Positions 32,313 through 44,730 of a stretch of DNA of 63,514 nucleotides are shown here, piece by piece. The notes below the pieces were generated by a model. That model searched no databases and was not told the origin of the DNA. It saw nothing but the letters and a program-made list of their open reading frames with translations. A program made the position numbers and the translations under genes. The stretch is taken from assembly GCA_030267965.1 (NCBI GenBank), contig BRYA01000016.1:4101-67614 (forward strand), given 5' to 3'. This DNA comes from Triparma columacea. Taxonomy: Eukaryota > Sar > Bolidophyceae > Parmales > Triparmaceae. Numbering within the stretch: the stretch's first letter is position 1; each line of letters starts with the position of its first letter.

Positions 32313-33465
32313 TCAGAAGAACATAAAGTTGGTACTCGCGAACTTCCACCCCAGCACCGTGGTGAGTGCATAGTACCCTCCCACCGCTCCAATTCCAATG
32401 GTCCCGCTAAGCGCCGCGACCCTCGGTCCCGCCGTGCTCTTGTACGCCAGCCCTGACAGTAGTCCCCCAATGGCTGGGGTGAGTACAGGGGAGTTACCGA
32501 TTAGGGGGTAGGTTACCTGCTCGACGTCGAGCTTCTCGGCTGCGCCCTCGAAGAAGGAGTAGAGGAGGGCTACGCAACCTACCGCGTTTCCTACGCGGGA
32601 ACCGTAGCGGCCGGAGTGGTTGAGGAGGGCGTTTACTTTGACTTTGAAACGGGAGTTTGGGACGGAGGACATTCCTGTTTTTATCCCGTAGAGTCCTCCT
32701 GCGATAGTGCCCTGTGGTGTGTGAATAGGAGGGATTAGGAGGGATTAGGAGGGATTAGGAGAGATTAGGTGGTTTGTGATGTCCAAATGGTGTATATATT
32801 CAGTATGATGTCGTGGTGTGTTCTAATGCGTTCAAATGTGTCCTAACGTGTCGTAATATGTACGCTAAAGAGGTATATGAACATTTGCTTCGCTTGTCTC
32901 CTAGTCAAGATATTTGCTTCGCTCCGCGTGCTCCTCGTTTCTGTGTAGCATATCAAGCGCCCCACGCAGTCACCGGAGACAGAAGCCATGTGGTCGCCGG
33001 AGACGGAACCCGTGCGGTCGCTGGAGACGGAACCCAGCGGTCGCCGCAGAAGCGCCCCATGTGGTTGCCGCAGACAGAACCAACGCGGTCGCCAGAGACA
33101 GATCCAATGCGGTCGCCGCAGACCGGCGCGTGCACGCGTGCGCCGTGGCTTCCGCCCGTCAAGCTCGACGCCGAGGGCCACTTAATATTCCTCCAATACA
33201 TGTCCGCTTTCAGGTCGTTGTTCTATCTCTCTCATTTCTCCCTCATTTCTCAATCTTCGAGAATATAAACACCCACTACAGCACAACTTACCAATCCATA
33301 ACCCCAACCTGTACTTGAAACAGTCCTTTCCATCCATCCTCTACCTTTAATATCATAATCTAAATATTCAGGCTCGGCAGCCAACCCTCCAGCAACTCTC
33401 CTTAGCTCAATACCATCAAGGCTAGGTAATGATAGGGGTGGAGGATTGGAATTGGAATCTGTCAT
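32313..33465 (-). CDS. TIM23: Mitochondrial inner-membrane translocase, Tim23 type
   Basis: Two reverse exons, 33292-33465 and 32313-32711, give 190 residues. The first ends STGWGYGL at a GTAAGT donor; the second starts GTIAGGLYGIKTG. Joined they form the YGxG..GGxYGxxxG segment of Tim23 TM1, preceded by the diagnostic AEPEYLDYDIKGRG. The rest has NALLNHSGRYGSRVGNAVG and GLAYKSTAGPRVAALSG, giving four glycine-rich TM segments of the Tim17/22/23 family. It would form the core of the TIM23 presequence translocase of the inner mitochondrial membrane. The N-terminal intermembrane-space region is short (about 45 residues). The 580-bp intron is several times longer than others in the window and is packed with repeats. 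Confidence 0.92.
32721..32770. repeat. 10-bp tandem repeat in Tim23 intron
   Basis: Five imperfect copies of GGGATTAGGA next to the intron's 3' end. On the coding (minus) strand each copy reads TCCTAATCCC, a CTAAT branch-point-like element, so the array offers several possible branch sites about 20-60 bases before the acceptor. Confidence 0.85.
32969..33130. repeat. 24-bp GC-rich tandem repeat in Tim23 intron
   Basis: About seven diverged units of 24 bp (one of 23), consensus GTCGCCGGAGACGGAACC plus a variable six bases, starting at 32969, 32993, 33017, 33040, 33064, 33088 and 33112. The plus strand stays open through the array, but the flanking splice sites of Tim23 place it inside an intron. 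Confidence 0.85.
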
Positions 33466-33610
33466 ATCGCGAAAGAAACGTCAAACGATTTGAGGAGAAG
33501 CTTAAAAAGAAGCTTAAAAAGAAGAGGAAAAATATGCCCACACACATTCCCGGACATCTCACTCAATCCGAATCAACCGGAACCCGAGACTTTGTTTTGC
33601 CAAAGAGGGC

Positions 33611-36600
33611 ATGATGTCCTTGTTATGTTTGTTTCTCCTCCTCCTCTTCATAACCCCCACAACCTCCTACCGCGAGGTCGGTACCTCTACCGAGAACACC
33701 CCCTTCGTAACCGGTGAGATAGGATTAGTAGGTAAAATAAACCTCCCCTCAAACTACGGGAGGGAGAGGGTTAATGAGGGGAGCCCGAGGACGCAGGCAT
33801 ACCCGAGACAGTTCGGGGGGGAGGGGGACGGGGAGAGGGGGAACCAAGTATGCCCGGGGATGGTTGGACCTATGAAAGACGATAAGGTTAGTTTAGGGGG
33901 TGGGAGAGGAGGGAACTGAACAAACTCAAAATAATAACACACGAAGGGGGTGGGGGGGGGGGAACGAAGATAAGGCAGGGGGAGAGAGGGGAGGATGAGA
34001 CGGCGAAAGCAAGTTTTTCAGACGGAAATCGTCTCTCCTTCTAACATCTCCCCCCCTCCCCCTCCCCCTCCCCCTCCCTCCCTGTAGTACTACTGCCTCG
34101 CAAAAGAATACGGTTACTGCGACCGTCGGTCCGGTACGTGTTTCTGCAACGTCGGTTACGAGGGTTACGACTGCGGTACCTGTTCCCCCTCCCACATCCG
34201 CTACGGTGGTCTCTGCTACCCCAAGAAGTACTGCCCCTCAGACTGCTCCGGAAGCGGGGAATGCGACTACCTCACCGGGACGTGCGAATGCAGGGAACAC
34301 AGGACGGGAACGGACTGCGCGACGAAGCTATGCACATCCTGGTCGACCCTCTGCACATCCTGCGACGACGGGGGATGCCTGGAGTGCGCGGAGGCTCACT
34401 TTGTCGACAGGGGTAGCCCCGCCGGGTACCAGTGCAGGAGCTGCTCGATCTACGACCCCAGGTGCAGGCGGTGCGACGCAGTTGAGTGCCAGGAGTGCGC
34501 GGACCCTCTGCTAACGAGCATAAAGAGGAGCGGACCCAGGCCGACGGACCCGCCCCTACCAGCGGATGAGGCGGAGAGGGAGCTCAGCATCAAGGTACCA
34601 TTCGGGAGCCAGCAGAGCAACGCATTCGACGAGGCTGAGCCGTTCTACCTTCGGCCCCCCGGGTCACCGGACCTCAGCGCCGCGGCCGTCAAGTGCGACC
34701 AGGGGATCGACACCACCAAGACGTGGACGTGCAACGCGGTCAGTATATCGCACAAGGTATGCGGACACGCGGGGACGTTCAACTTTGAATCACCGGAGTA
34801 TACGATTGACGAAAATAGCAACACGGTTAGGATCACTGTTATGAGATCTGGCGGGGGAGCTGAAGGTGAGAACTGACTGACAACGGAAGGGGACCACGGA
34901 AAGAATTAAATCGGGACGAAAATTATCAGCACAAACACTGACGCAACCCTTTCGCTTCGGTGCTTTGCTCCCCCCCCCTTTGTCGCAGCTGCTTCTGTCT
35001 CCTACGACCTCAAGCACCTGAGCACGAACAGTACCTTCGTGACTCCCACCCACGTTTACACCACCGCACAAACGCTCTCTTTCGCCGAAGGTGAGATCTC
35101 CAAGTCCTTCCTCGTCACCATACACGACGACAGGAGCTACGCCGAGGACGACAGGAGTTTCCTACTCTTCCTCCGGGAACCTACCAACGGGGCGAGCCTA
35201 GGACCGCAACATAGGACCACCGTAATAATCGTTGAGGACGATAAGGACAGGACCACGCCGTCCACCAGCCGCGTGGTGACGACGCGGAGTTACACGAGCT
35301 TCGACGTGACGCCGACTTTGATCAACGGGGTTGAGTTTGAGAACAACGTGGCTACCACCAAGGTTAACGCGCTGAGCTTCGCGAGGGCGTTCGCGGGGGT
35401 TGATAACGTCTTCGATATACAGGCCGTCAGCGGGGACGGGGTGGATAGGACGACTGGGGGGGACACCTTCCTGGCCGAGGTTGTGGAGAAGAAGTACAGG
35501 GCTGGATACAGCATGCCCGGGACTGACCCAGACTCGGTCGTACCGACTTACGACTTCTCCTCCATCTCCAACGGGAACCAGTTCCGCCACGGACACCGGC
35601 TCGCACCGATTAGGCCGGACCGGGGTTCCGGGAGCGTAGTTGACAACAGCGACGGGACGTACACGGTGACCATGAACACGGAATACGCGGGGAACTACGA
35701 GCTACACGCCTACCAAATTATACCCGGAGGGTTCCTAGGGCACTACTATGACGACCCGCACTTCTCGCCTGACTCATTCTCGAAGAGGAGGGTGGACGCC
35801 TCCCTCAACTTCAACTGGGACGAGGGGAAGGTCACCACCTTTGGGAAGGACTTTGTCAGCGCGTGGTGGACCGGAAAGATCAAGGTCGACTCGGCAAACC
35901 TCTACACCTTCACCCTGGAATTTGATGATAATGCGAGGCTCTTCATAGACGGCGTTCTCCTCGTTGACATGTGGGACAGGTGAGGATAGACTAGGATAGA
36001 AGTAAATTGAGGCGCTTTGACCCTTAGATGACGAGCATGACTAACAGCCCCCATCCTCTCCCCTCCCCCCAACTCACGCAGGGCTACCGGAGTCAGCTCC
36101 GCCACTCACAGTCTCGATGCCAACGTCTACCACGACGTGATGATCGAATACCGCGACGTCGTGGGTAACGCGCACCTCAAGTTCTACTGGGAGTCCGCCG
36201 GGGCCGGAGTGCCCTACGAGATCGTTCCCACGGGCAACATGTTCTACGCCGAGGACATTAGCGGGTCGCCGTACAACTACACGGTCGTCGCGGGGGAACC
36301 AAACGGGCCCAAGTCAACAGCTAGGGGCAAGGGGCTTTACAAGGCAACAGCGGGCTTGGACAACCACTTCGTGCTGGAGTCACGCGACGCATTCGGCAAC
36401 TGGAGGGGGGACTTCGACAACGGCTTCGGCGCCGAGAAGGCCTTTTACGATCGGCTTCTCGAAGATATCGCCAAAATGGATGGCTTCATAGGCTCGGCAA
36501 CGCTAGTCACAGACAACTCTGGGGGGGGGTACGGGACCACTAAAGTCCCGGTATCCATCGTATTCAACTCCACCACCAAGCTGTTCGACTGCACCTACGT

Positions 36601-39600
36601 GCCCGGGAAGGCGGGTGTCTACGATCTTCACGTCGGTCTCTCCGCTGAGTACCATAACTTCATGGAAACTCCCTCCTCCCTTCCTCAGATTTTCGGGTCG
36701 CCCTTCACTGTCACCAACGCCCCTGATAAGACTTCCGCCCAGTTTTCCGATGTTTGGGGGGGCTTTGGAAACTGCGTAGCGGACGAATCAAACCCGGCCA
36801 TCTACGATATCAGCGGGTCCTACTCGGACTCATGGGGCAACTGGGCTTCCTCCGATTCGTGCTCGGGAGTGAACCACGGCCTGGCCGGTGTGGAGCAGAC
36901 CTTCTACATCAAGTCCCGGGACCACGTGAAGAATGAGCGCAGGATCTTCGAGGGCGATAAGTGGGAGGTATGGGCCCACTCTAAGGACTCTGTCTTGGCC
37001 TGGGAGGGCACCGTCGAGCAGGACAGCACTGCCGGCCAGTACATTGCAAAGGTCACCCCCGAAACTTCCGGACAGTACTTTCTCGATGTAACAAATCACG
37101 GGGTGCACGCGAAGGGCTCGCCGTTCGAGCTCTACGTTCGCCACAATGAAGCTGGACCCAACTCCTACATGATGGACACCACCGAGGCTTACCTCGTGGC
37201 CTACACTGCCCCGATCGTTAATGAGTACGTCGTGCAGCTCGTTGATAAGGAGGGTAACAACCTCGGAAGTACCACCTACCCATATCTTCCGACCGTTGAC
37301 ATCCATGTAACCTCAGATGCCTCTAACTCTGTCGTTGACGCGACGGCTAGCTGGAGTCACGATGGAAATGGGAGGCTCCGCTTTAATTATAATCCCACCG
37401 TGGTGGGAGCGAACAAGCTCAACGTCATAATTAATGGCGAGCACATCGTGGGTTCCCCCTTCAGCATTGTTGCTGAGGCGCATGTCGGAACTGTGAAGGG
37501 CTCTCAGTCCGATGTTGTTTCTGGAATGTGGACGGGAGTTGCTGGGGTGGAAGGCTCGTTCGTCGTGCAGGCGAGGGATGGTCTAGGACAACCAAGGTCC
37601 TCTCCAGGTGACGTTTTTGACATTAGACTTGACATGCAAACTCTCAGCGCTAGGCCTGCCACTTATGACACCTGGAGCGACACAGTCCCGCCGGCTGGCT
37701 CCACGGAGTCCATTACTGGCACTGCAACCTACATCGAAAATGGACAGTACGAGATACGATACAATGCCACCGTCAGTGGCACGTACCAAGTTCACGTCAC
37801 TGAGACCAGTGATGCCGATCCTACCAATCATGAGGCCATCTCTGGGAGCCCCTTCACCCTCACTATAAATCCAAACGTTATCTCTGCAACAGAAACTTTA
37901 GTTCCAGGCGCAGGAACAAGAACGGGGTTGACTGGACAGGCGAATGAGATTCGCATCTATGCGAGAGATGTCTTTGGCAACTTCCTCATCAGTGGAGGTG
38001 ACAAAATGAAGGTCAAGGCTGATTTGAAGAGCAGGCACCAGTCACCCTGGGAGGCCGTAGCGGGAGGGGTCGGCTACGTGGTCAATGGTGTGAGCAGTGC
38101 CGATCTTGCGCTAGGTAATTCCGAGGGTACTTACTCTGTTGATGTGCCTATTTTCGATAATAACGATGGGTCTGGCACTTACGTCGCGGACTTTACCCCC
38201 CTCAAGAGTGGAACGTACGATTTGACTGTCAATGTCGAAACGCCAGGCGGCCTCTGGGGTCACTACTACAGTTTCGATGATTTTGCGGATAGCAAGTTGT
38301 CCATTGTAAAGCACGACGTGGTGATCGATAACGACTGGGGACTTTACAGCCCTGTCGCGGGAGGAGCTCATGCGGGCATTTCTTGCGTCGCCAGCACTGG
38401 CGTTCCTGACGATCCTGCCACTGAATTTTTCGACGAGAGCAGATGCTTCGGCAACGGTCTCTCCTTACCCATGGATTATTTCAGTGTGAAGTGGTCCGGG
38501 TACATTGAGGCTGAGCACGATGAGGAGTATGAGTTTGCGGTGATGTGCGATGTTGGCAGCCAGGCTAGCATCAAGGTAGCGGGGGTCGACGTGGTCCCTT
38601 TTGGCGACTGCGACGGAACCACTGGCGGGGGGAAGATGAAGGGCAAGATCATTATGTCAGCCAACACGAGGGTCAGCTTCGAGGTCAAATACAAGCATGC
38701 TGATCTGGAGAGCAGCATAGGCGTCTACTGGAGGAGCGAAAGTCAGAGTAGTGGGAGTTGGACGCTCGTGGGAAAGGATAGATTTTACAGAGATATCCTT
38801 GCTAGCAACACCGTCTATACGCCAACGTACGATCCTAACTCGCCCTCCAGCGTCATGTCAACTGTTTTGGGTAGCTCTACGACCAGCGCTGTTGCTGGGG
38901 TAGAGCAAACCATTGTGGTGGAGTGCAGGGACGACTTTGGTGAGGGTGGATTCGGAAGTCTCATGCTAGCTGGAGGAGGATGCAACGTTGCGGCCATCGC
39001 AAGGGGCGCTAGTAGCGGTGTGAATGGAGCGAGTTTCAAGGGGACTGTAGCTGACAATGGTGATGGGACTTACACTGTCACTTACAACCCGGTGCACTCG
39101 GGTGCTTACTATTTCAGTATAACTGCTGCTACGTACGGGGATCACGAGGATGTCGGACACCACTACAGCGACTTGAGTATAATAAACTACCACGTTGCCG
39201 GGTCACCATTCGTGCTCTTGGTCGAACCTGGCGTTGTTACGACCATGAGCCACATTGACAGGCTGCTTGTTGAAGATGCTATAGTGGGTGTGGAAAGTAA
39301 CGTCACGATCTGGGCGAAGGATACAAGGGACAATAGGCGCTTGGCAGGGGGGGATAACTTTGAGATCTTCCTCGCCCGCACTTCGGATGGAGACACCTAC
39401 AACCACGTCGACGGCGATAAGAATGTTTACGGAACGGTAACTGACGAGAATGACGGAACTTATACTGGGACATTCACCCCTGGGAGTCAGGGTGGGGATC
39501 TTGGCACTTGGAAGCTGCACGTAGTCCTCAAGGAGTTTGATGGTAGCGGGAGCTTGGTTTCTAGGAGCGAAGTCACTGGGAGCCCTTATGACATTGTCGT

Positions 39601-40435
39601 TTGGCCCTCCACCCCGTACGGGGCGGAGACGCACGTCAGCAGTGGGGAGAACACTAAGACGCGTGTTGTGGCTGCCCCTGGTGGGGAGATCAACACGTTC
39701 ACGATGGCCTCTGGCAACACCAAGACGTTCTTTGTGCAAGCTACCGACGTCTCTGGGAACGATTGGTGGGTGGGCGGTGCGAACTTTGTCGCCAGGGTGA
39801 GGGGGGATACTAACGAGGCTGAGGATAACACTAGGCTTGAAGTTTTGGACATTGGGGATGGCACATACAGGGTCAGCTTAAAAATGACGGTTGCAGGGGA
39901 TTACGAGATTGATGTGGGCATTGCCGGTTACAGCGTTGGGCTGGAAAAATATGGGAAGTACGTACAGAGGGATACTGGGGGGTTTGGTCTGCTTGGGAAG
40001 TACTACACGAACCAGCATTTGACGGGGGCGCCTGCTCTCGTGAGGGTTGACAAGGGAGTGGACTTCAATTGGGGCCACGGGGTGGTTGTTGGAGGCGCGA
40101 TCGACTACGTTAGCGTCGAATGGACGGGGTACGTCAAGACGCCCTACACGGAGGAGGTTATTTTCGAGCTTGTTAACGTGGATGACTACGCCAAGCTTTG
40201 GGTTGATGGGAAGCTTCTGGTGGACACCAGCACGGGCGTCAACGAGGGTGGGTTCGTGGGCAGAGCGAATCAACTTTGGGACATCAAGGTCGAGTTCTTC
40301 GAGACGGACAGGGCGGCCAGCGTCATGCTCATGTGGAAGAGCGCGAGCATGGAGAGACACAAGATTCCAGAGAGGTTCCTCTTTAGCAGTGTGGATCCGA
40401 TTCAGGGAAGTCCCTTTGCCCTTACAGTCACGTAG
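33611..40435 (+). CDS. Secreted filamin-repeat / PA14 / Calx-beta protein (2132 residues)
   Basis: Four exons (33611-33886, 34088-34865, 34989-35979, 36082-40435) join in frame. Residues 1-20 are a signal peptide (MSLLCLFLLLLFITPTTSY). About 93-240 is Cys-rich and EGF-like (CDRRSGTCFCNVGYEGYDC; CSGSGECDYLTGTCEC). About 315-415 is a Calx-beta domain ending TTVIIVEDD. Filamin-type immunoglobulin repeats follow, each closing in a G-S-P-F/Y strand (AKGSPFELYV, VGSPFSIVAE, SGSPFTLTINP, AGSPFVLLVEP); I count about eight such ends. Three PA14-type domains interrupt them at about 600-735, 1405-1590 and 1985-2115 (GHYYDD; WGHYYSFDDF; LGKYYTNQHL). PA14 domains usually bind glycans. No membrane anchor is seen, so it is probably a wall or extracellular matrix protein. 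Confidence 0.88.
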
Positions 40436-40589
40436 GTGGGGGTTGGAAATGAAATAAGAAAATGTTGTATACATATTCAAGGCCACGACCTACTTCTTCT
40501 TCTTTTTGGGCATTTTACATTTTATCTGTGAGTTCCTGAGGGAAGCAGAAGTCAGTCCAAGGCAAAAGTCAAATTTGAGCAACGGCCTC

Positions 40590-43500
40590 ATGGACGCCAA
40601 CAGAGCCTTCCGGCTGATTTACAAAGGTTTGCACCGCGTAGCATCAGGAAAGGAGAATAGCCCGAGCGTCACAGCTGAGCTCAATATTGTCGATACGGTC
40701 CTTTTAGACCAGCATTTACAACCAAACCTCCACCTCTTCACGAGCAAGCAGGGAGTTGTACAGAGGAAAAAACACAAGAATGTGAACTGGTCGTCGGTTC
40801 GCAACGCAATCAGGCGGAGTTCGAAGCTCTATCCGGCCAAATATGTTGCAATTCTCCGCTTTTCCGACCCGATGAAGCAGCATCTCCAAACCCATCTCGT
40901 GTCGACTTCAAAAAGCTTTGACAATATCGAGCATGACTTGGGAAAAGACATAGGTGGAACTCTGGAGTGCATACAGATGTACAGTCATGAGCTAGCGAAC
41001 CCCGGCTCGGGCGTTTTCCACTGCAATTACACCTGCACCCCCACTGGGTCTACTAAGTACACGAGTGTTCAAGTGAAGGTGTGGCCAGAAAAAGAGGAGG
41101 AGGGGGGGGAGGGGGGAGGCGAGACAGAAAACGGCGATGACAGGTTCGTGCACGTTGCACCGTGGAGGCATAATACGATGGTGGCCACGACAAGGAGCAT
41201 CGTCAGCTTTGTTGAAAAGACACATGGTTGCAAGTTTAGTTCGACGACGTTGGAATTCGTTTTTGATCCGTCGACTGCGCAACCCGTGCTCCTTGGAGTC
41301 GTCGAAGGGAGGCTGGGGGGGAAGGGAGGAGGAGGAGGTAGCCCCGAATCAAAGGGGGGGGGGAAAGATAGACACGTTCAGAAGAAGAAGGAGGAGAGCG
41401 GTGCCCAGGAACGAGGGGGGGGGAGGAGAGCGAGTTTTGACAAGCAGCTTATCGAGGAGGTGAGATTACATAACATGGTATATATCTATGTCTATATCTA
41501 TATCTATATCTATACCTGTTGCACAATTCCTCACCCACATCCCAAACTCTCATCACTCGCAGGTTGAGCTCTTTCCGACCAAGAGGGAGATGAATATGAA
41601 AAAAGAAAGCAGTAGTAATAGGCGGAGCTTCTCAGATGGGAGAGTCAGGCCGTCGTCGGCCAGGAATATTTCCACAAACGTCAACACATCCGTTATGCCT
41701 GGACCCATCTCGCCCACCCAGAGGCAGCTCAAGAGCCGTCTCAGGGCAGTCACTGCCCCGGCCGAGGATATGTTTGAAGAGAAGAAGACGGGAGGAGAAG
41801 ATAAGGAATTGGAAATGAGAAGGAGGTCGAGATCCACGTCCAACTTCATGACCTCGACTGCAAATAGCCTGAAGCAGAGCGGCATACGGAGAGGCGATTT
41901 CACCATGGAGTTCCCAGGGGGGGGGGAGAACCCAAGCGCAAACGTGAAGAAGATGAAGAAGGCAAGATCTGGGCGACCGGCATCTGCACCGAGTAGGAGG
42001 AGGAACAACCTACCCAGGACTCCGAGCTTCAGCGCTGCACGGTTCGAAGAGCTCGGCGCCGGGCTGGACAGGAAAGCGAAGAAGGGCATATTGAGCAAGA
42101 TTGGCCGCGGCTATGGGGCGAAGACGCCGTTCAATAGCGCCGCGGTGTCCAGAGAAAATAGCCCCGAGACTGTAAGATCGATAGGTAGAATAACAGGGGC
42201 CGAGTCGGCTGATTACTTCGTGCCGGCTGTGCCGGAGATGAAGGCGAATAAACTCATATCATACGGGACGGCAAACATGGCGTACTCCAACGTAAACCAG
42301 ATCTGTCGCGGGAACTACTGTCACATGTTCGCTAAGGATGACAACTTGCTGACCGGAATGGGTGGAGATGTACCCCTTTACGTAGCTAACAAGAGCCTGC
42401 TGCTGGCCAAGGTGGAGGAAAAGTTTGACGATGATGCCCAGCTCATAGGCTTATACGCCCAGCGTCTCACCGAACTGGGAGTTACGAGTGACGACAATGC
42501 CAACGAGGTTGCCATCTTCACAGATGTTGTTGATGAGAGGTTCCGGAGGGTTCTGCAGGAGTGCCAAGTGGAAGCGCTTGAGTTGTTTTCCAAGAGCATG
42601 AGAATTAACGCGGGGGTGGGCAAAAGGTGGGAGCTTGCTGACTTCGAGCAGGCCGCAAGGAAGACTAAGTACAGCGAGGCCATGGCGGGCGTGCCTCCAG
42701 CTAGAGCCTACGACCAAGTGCCGGTCTGCAAACATTGTTATAGCATCTACAACATCCTCAATGCCAGGAGAGACCACATGTATGACATAAATGACAAAAA
42801 GGGTGGGTTCGGCAAGGCCGGGAAGAAGGTTAATAAGAACAGCAGAAGCTCCAAGAAGCAGTGGAAGCAGAGTTTGAGCCACACGGCTGGGGTGGGGAAC
42901 CAGAGGGGGCTGGAGAAGCTCACAGTCCAGGAGGTCAGGGGGACGGCGGCGAGAAAGAAGCTACTGGCGAGGAGGGAGAGAGAGCTGGTGGAAATGAGCA
43001 AGAGGGTAGAGAGGGCCGAAGCAAAGAGGGCGGCAATGTGTGGTCCGACGAACAGGTTTGGAGGGGGGGGGAGGAGGAAGAAGAGGCAAGAAATCGAGGG
43101 AGGGGGGGAGGGGGGGGAGCACGACGAAGAAGAACATCAATCACTGTTGCTCTTTGCTGAAGGTCAGGGGCAGAGGGAGCACGAAGAGCAGTATCATATT
43201 CAGCATCGCGGCCAGCCATCTCCCGTGCCCCAAGTACAGGGGGGGTCGAACGCCCTTATCATAACCAGCGGAGACATCGGCTTCGACGGAAGGAAGTTTG
43301 TTTTCAGGCCACCATCCATGCCTAGGCAACTTGCCCTTAGCGACGTGAGGAAGGCAGGATTCGTAGCGGACAGGGTGAGGGCAGTCGTAGAGGCTGAGAA
43401 AGAGGAACAGAGGGAAAACATTATGACAATCAAGGTAGACGTGGGGGGGGAGCAAGTCGGTTACGAGAGCGTGAAGGGAGTCGGAGGGGAGACGAAGAAG

Positions 43501-44142
43501 GAGAGGGAGAGGAAGAGGGAGGAAGAAGTGGACCCCTTCGACGTCCTAAAGCCAGCGCCAGTCATGACACCTCTGAGCAAGGATTTCGGACTGGGCTTGG
43601 GGCTGGGTCTGGGGACCGCAGACTACGAAGGAGGAGGGAGGGTGGCGGAAGGGGGGGGTGTAGGCGAAGGGAACAACTACTCCTTCCTCGACAGCCCTTT
43701 CACCTTCGAACAGCTCGGAGGTATCGACGGTGGACACGGAGTCTATCTGGACGAGGACGGTGCAGGTGAAGAGGGGGGGGGAGAACTCGGATTGGCGGCG
43801 AATCAAAGCTTCGCAATGAGACAAGAGATCGACGACTTGAAGAGCTTCAAACTAGAACTTGATAAGACCGTTTCGGTCAAGAGAAATAAGAGTGAGGAGG
43901 TGAGCGACTCAATGAGACAGGAGCTCGACGACTTGAAAAGCTTCAAACTGGAACTCGACAAATCCGCCAAGCCGCCTAGAGTGCCGATGAAGGGGAGTGG
44001 TGGTGGTGGTGGAGGTGGGAGTGCCAAGGTCATTAAGGCCATCAAAGTGGAGAAGGGTGGAGAAGAAAAGAAGGAGGAGGGCGTAGATTGGGAGGAGGAA
44101 CCGTTTCGAAAGGAGGAGGAGGAGGAACCTTTCCTAAAGGAA

Positions 44143-44174
<32 letters not shown>

Positions 44175-44730
44175 AAACCCGTATGCCGACGACTTCGCTG
44201 AGTACGAAGATGACTTTGCAGACGAAGAGGGGGAAGAAGTGGAGGAAGTGGAAGGAGGGGCAGCGGAGGAGGGAGCTGCAAGGCTACAGAATTTCCTCAA
44301 CGCACAAGTGGATGCCGAGAACGAAACCAACCCTAAGGTTGAGCAAGAGACAAACAGCCAGGGGGGGCAAGAAGATGGCGACGACCTGAGCCTCCTCAGC
44401 GATGGTGTCACGGGGATTGACTTTATCAATGAATATGAATTGACTGAAGAGCCAGGAAACGAATCCCAATATCTACCAAGTCTAGACCAAATCAACCAAG
44501 TACCCTTAGGAGTCTTGAGCGGAGGAGAAAATATGGGAGAAAACCACGGAATACCAATGATGGTAGGAGAAGACGAGAAGGGAGGACAGGGAGGAGGGTG
44601 GGGAGGAGGGTGGGAGGAACAAGAAAGGGAAAGAAGGCCTCTACCAAGCGGCGATTTTCTAAGCGAACTTGCCCAGCTTAAAGCAGACGCGCAGGCTCTC
44701 AACGCAGCCTACGCAAAGAAGGGGATGTAG
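40590..44730 (+). CDS. Uncharacterised 1345-residue protein with repeated coiled helices
   Basis: Two exons, 40590-41459 and 41563-44730, join in phase 0. The first in-frame ATG is 40590 (MDANRAFRLIYKGLHRV). Exon 1 has a folded-looking region (YVAILRFSDPMKQHLQTHLV; HELANPGSGVFHCNYTC), then Gly-rich linkers. Exon 2 has a basic Ser/Arg-rich part, a globular stretch at about 515-690 with CKHCYSIYNIL, a coiled coil, and a long acidic region. Two near-identical segments (MRQEIDDLKSFKLELDK and MRQELDDLKSFKLELDK) lie at about 43816-43866 and 43915-43962. The C-terminus is helical (LAQLKADAQALNAAYAKKGM). I recognise no family, and no membrane segment or signal peptide is visible. Several Gly or Glu runs are coded by long G tracts. 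Confidence 0.75.
41479..41515. repeat. TATATC microsatellite in intron
   Basis: A run of TATATC/TATGTC hexamers fills the middle of the 103-bp intron between 41459 and 41563. Confidence 0.85.

Noticed and set aside
32813..33268. Plus-strand frame of 8-residue repeats (VAGDGTRA-like)
   Set aside because: The open frame is explained by a 24-bp repeat whose unit is a multiple of three. The Tim23 exons on the other strand fit precisely around it, so I treat it as intron sequence.
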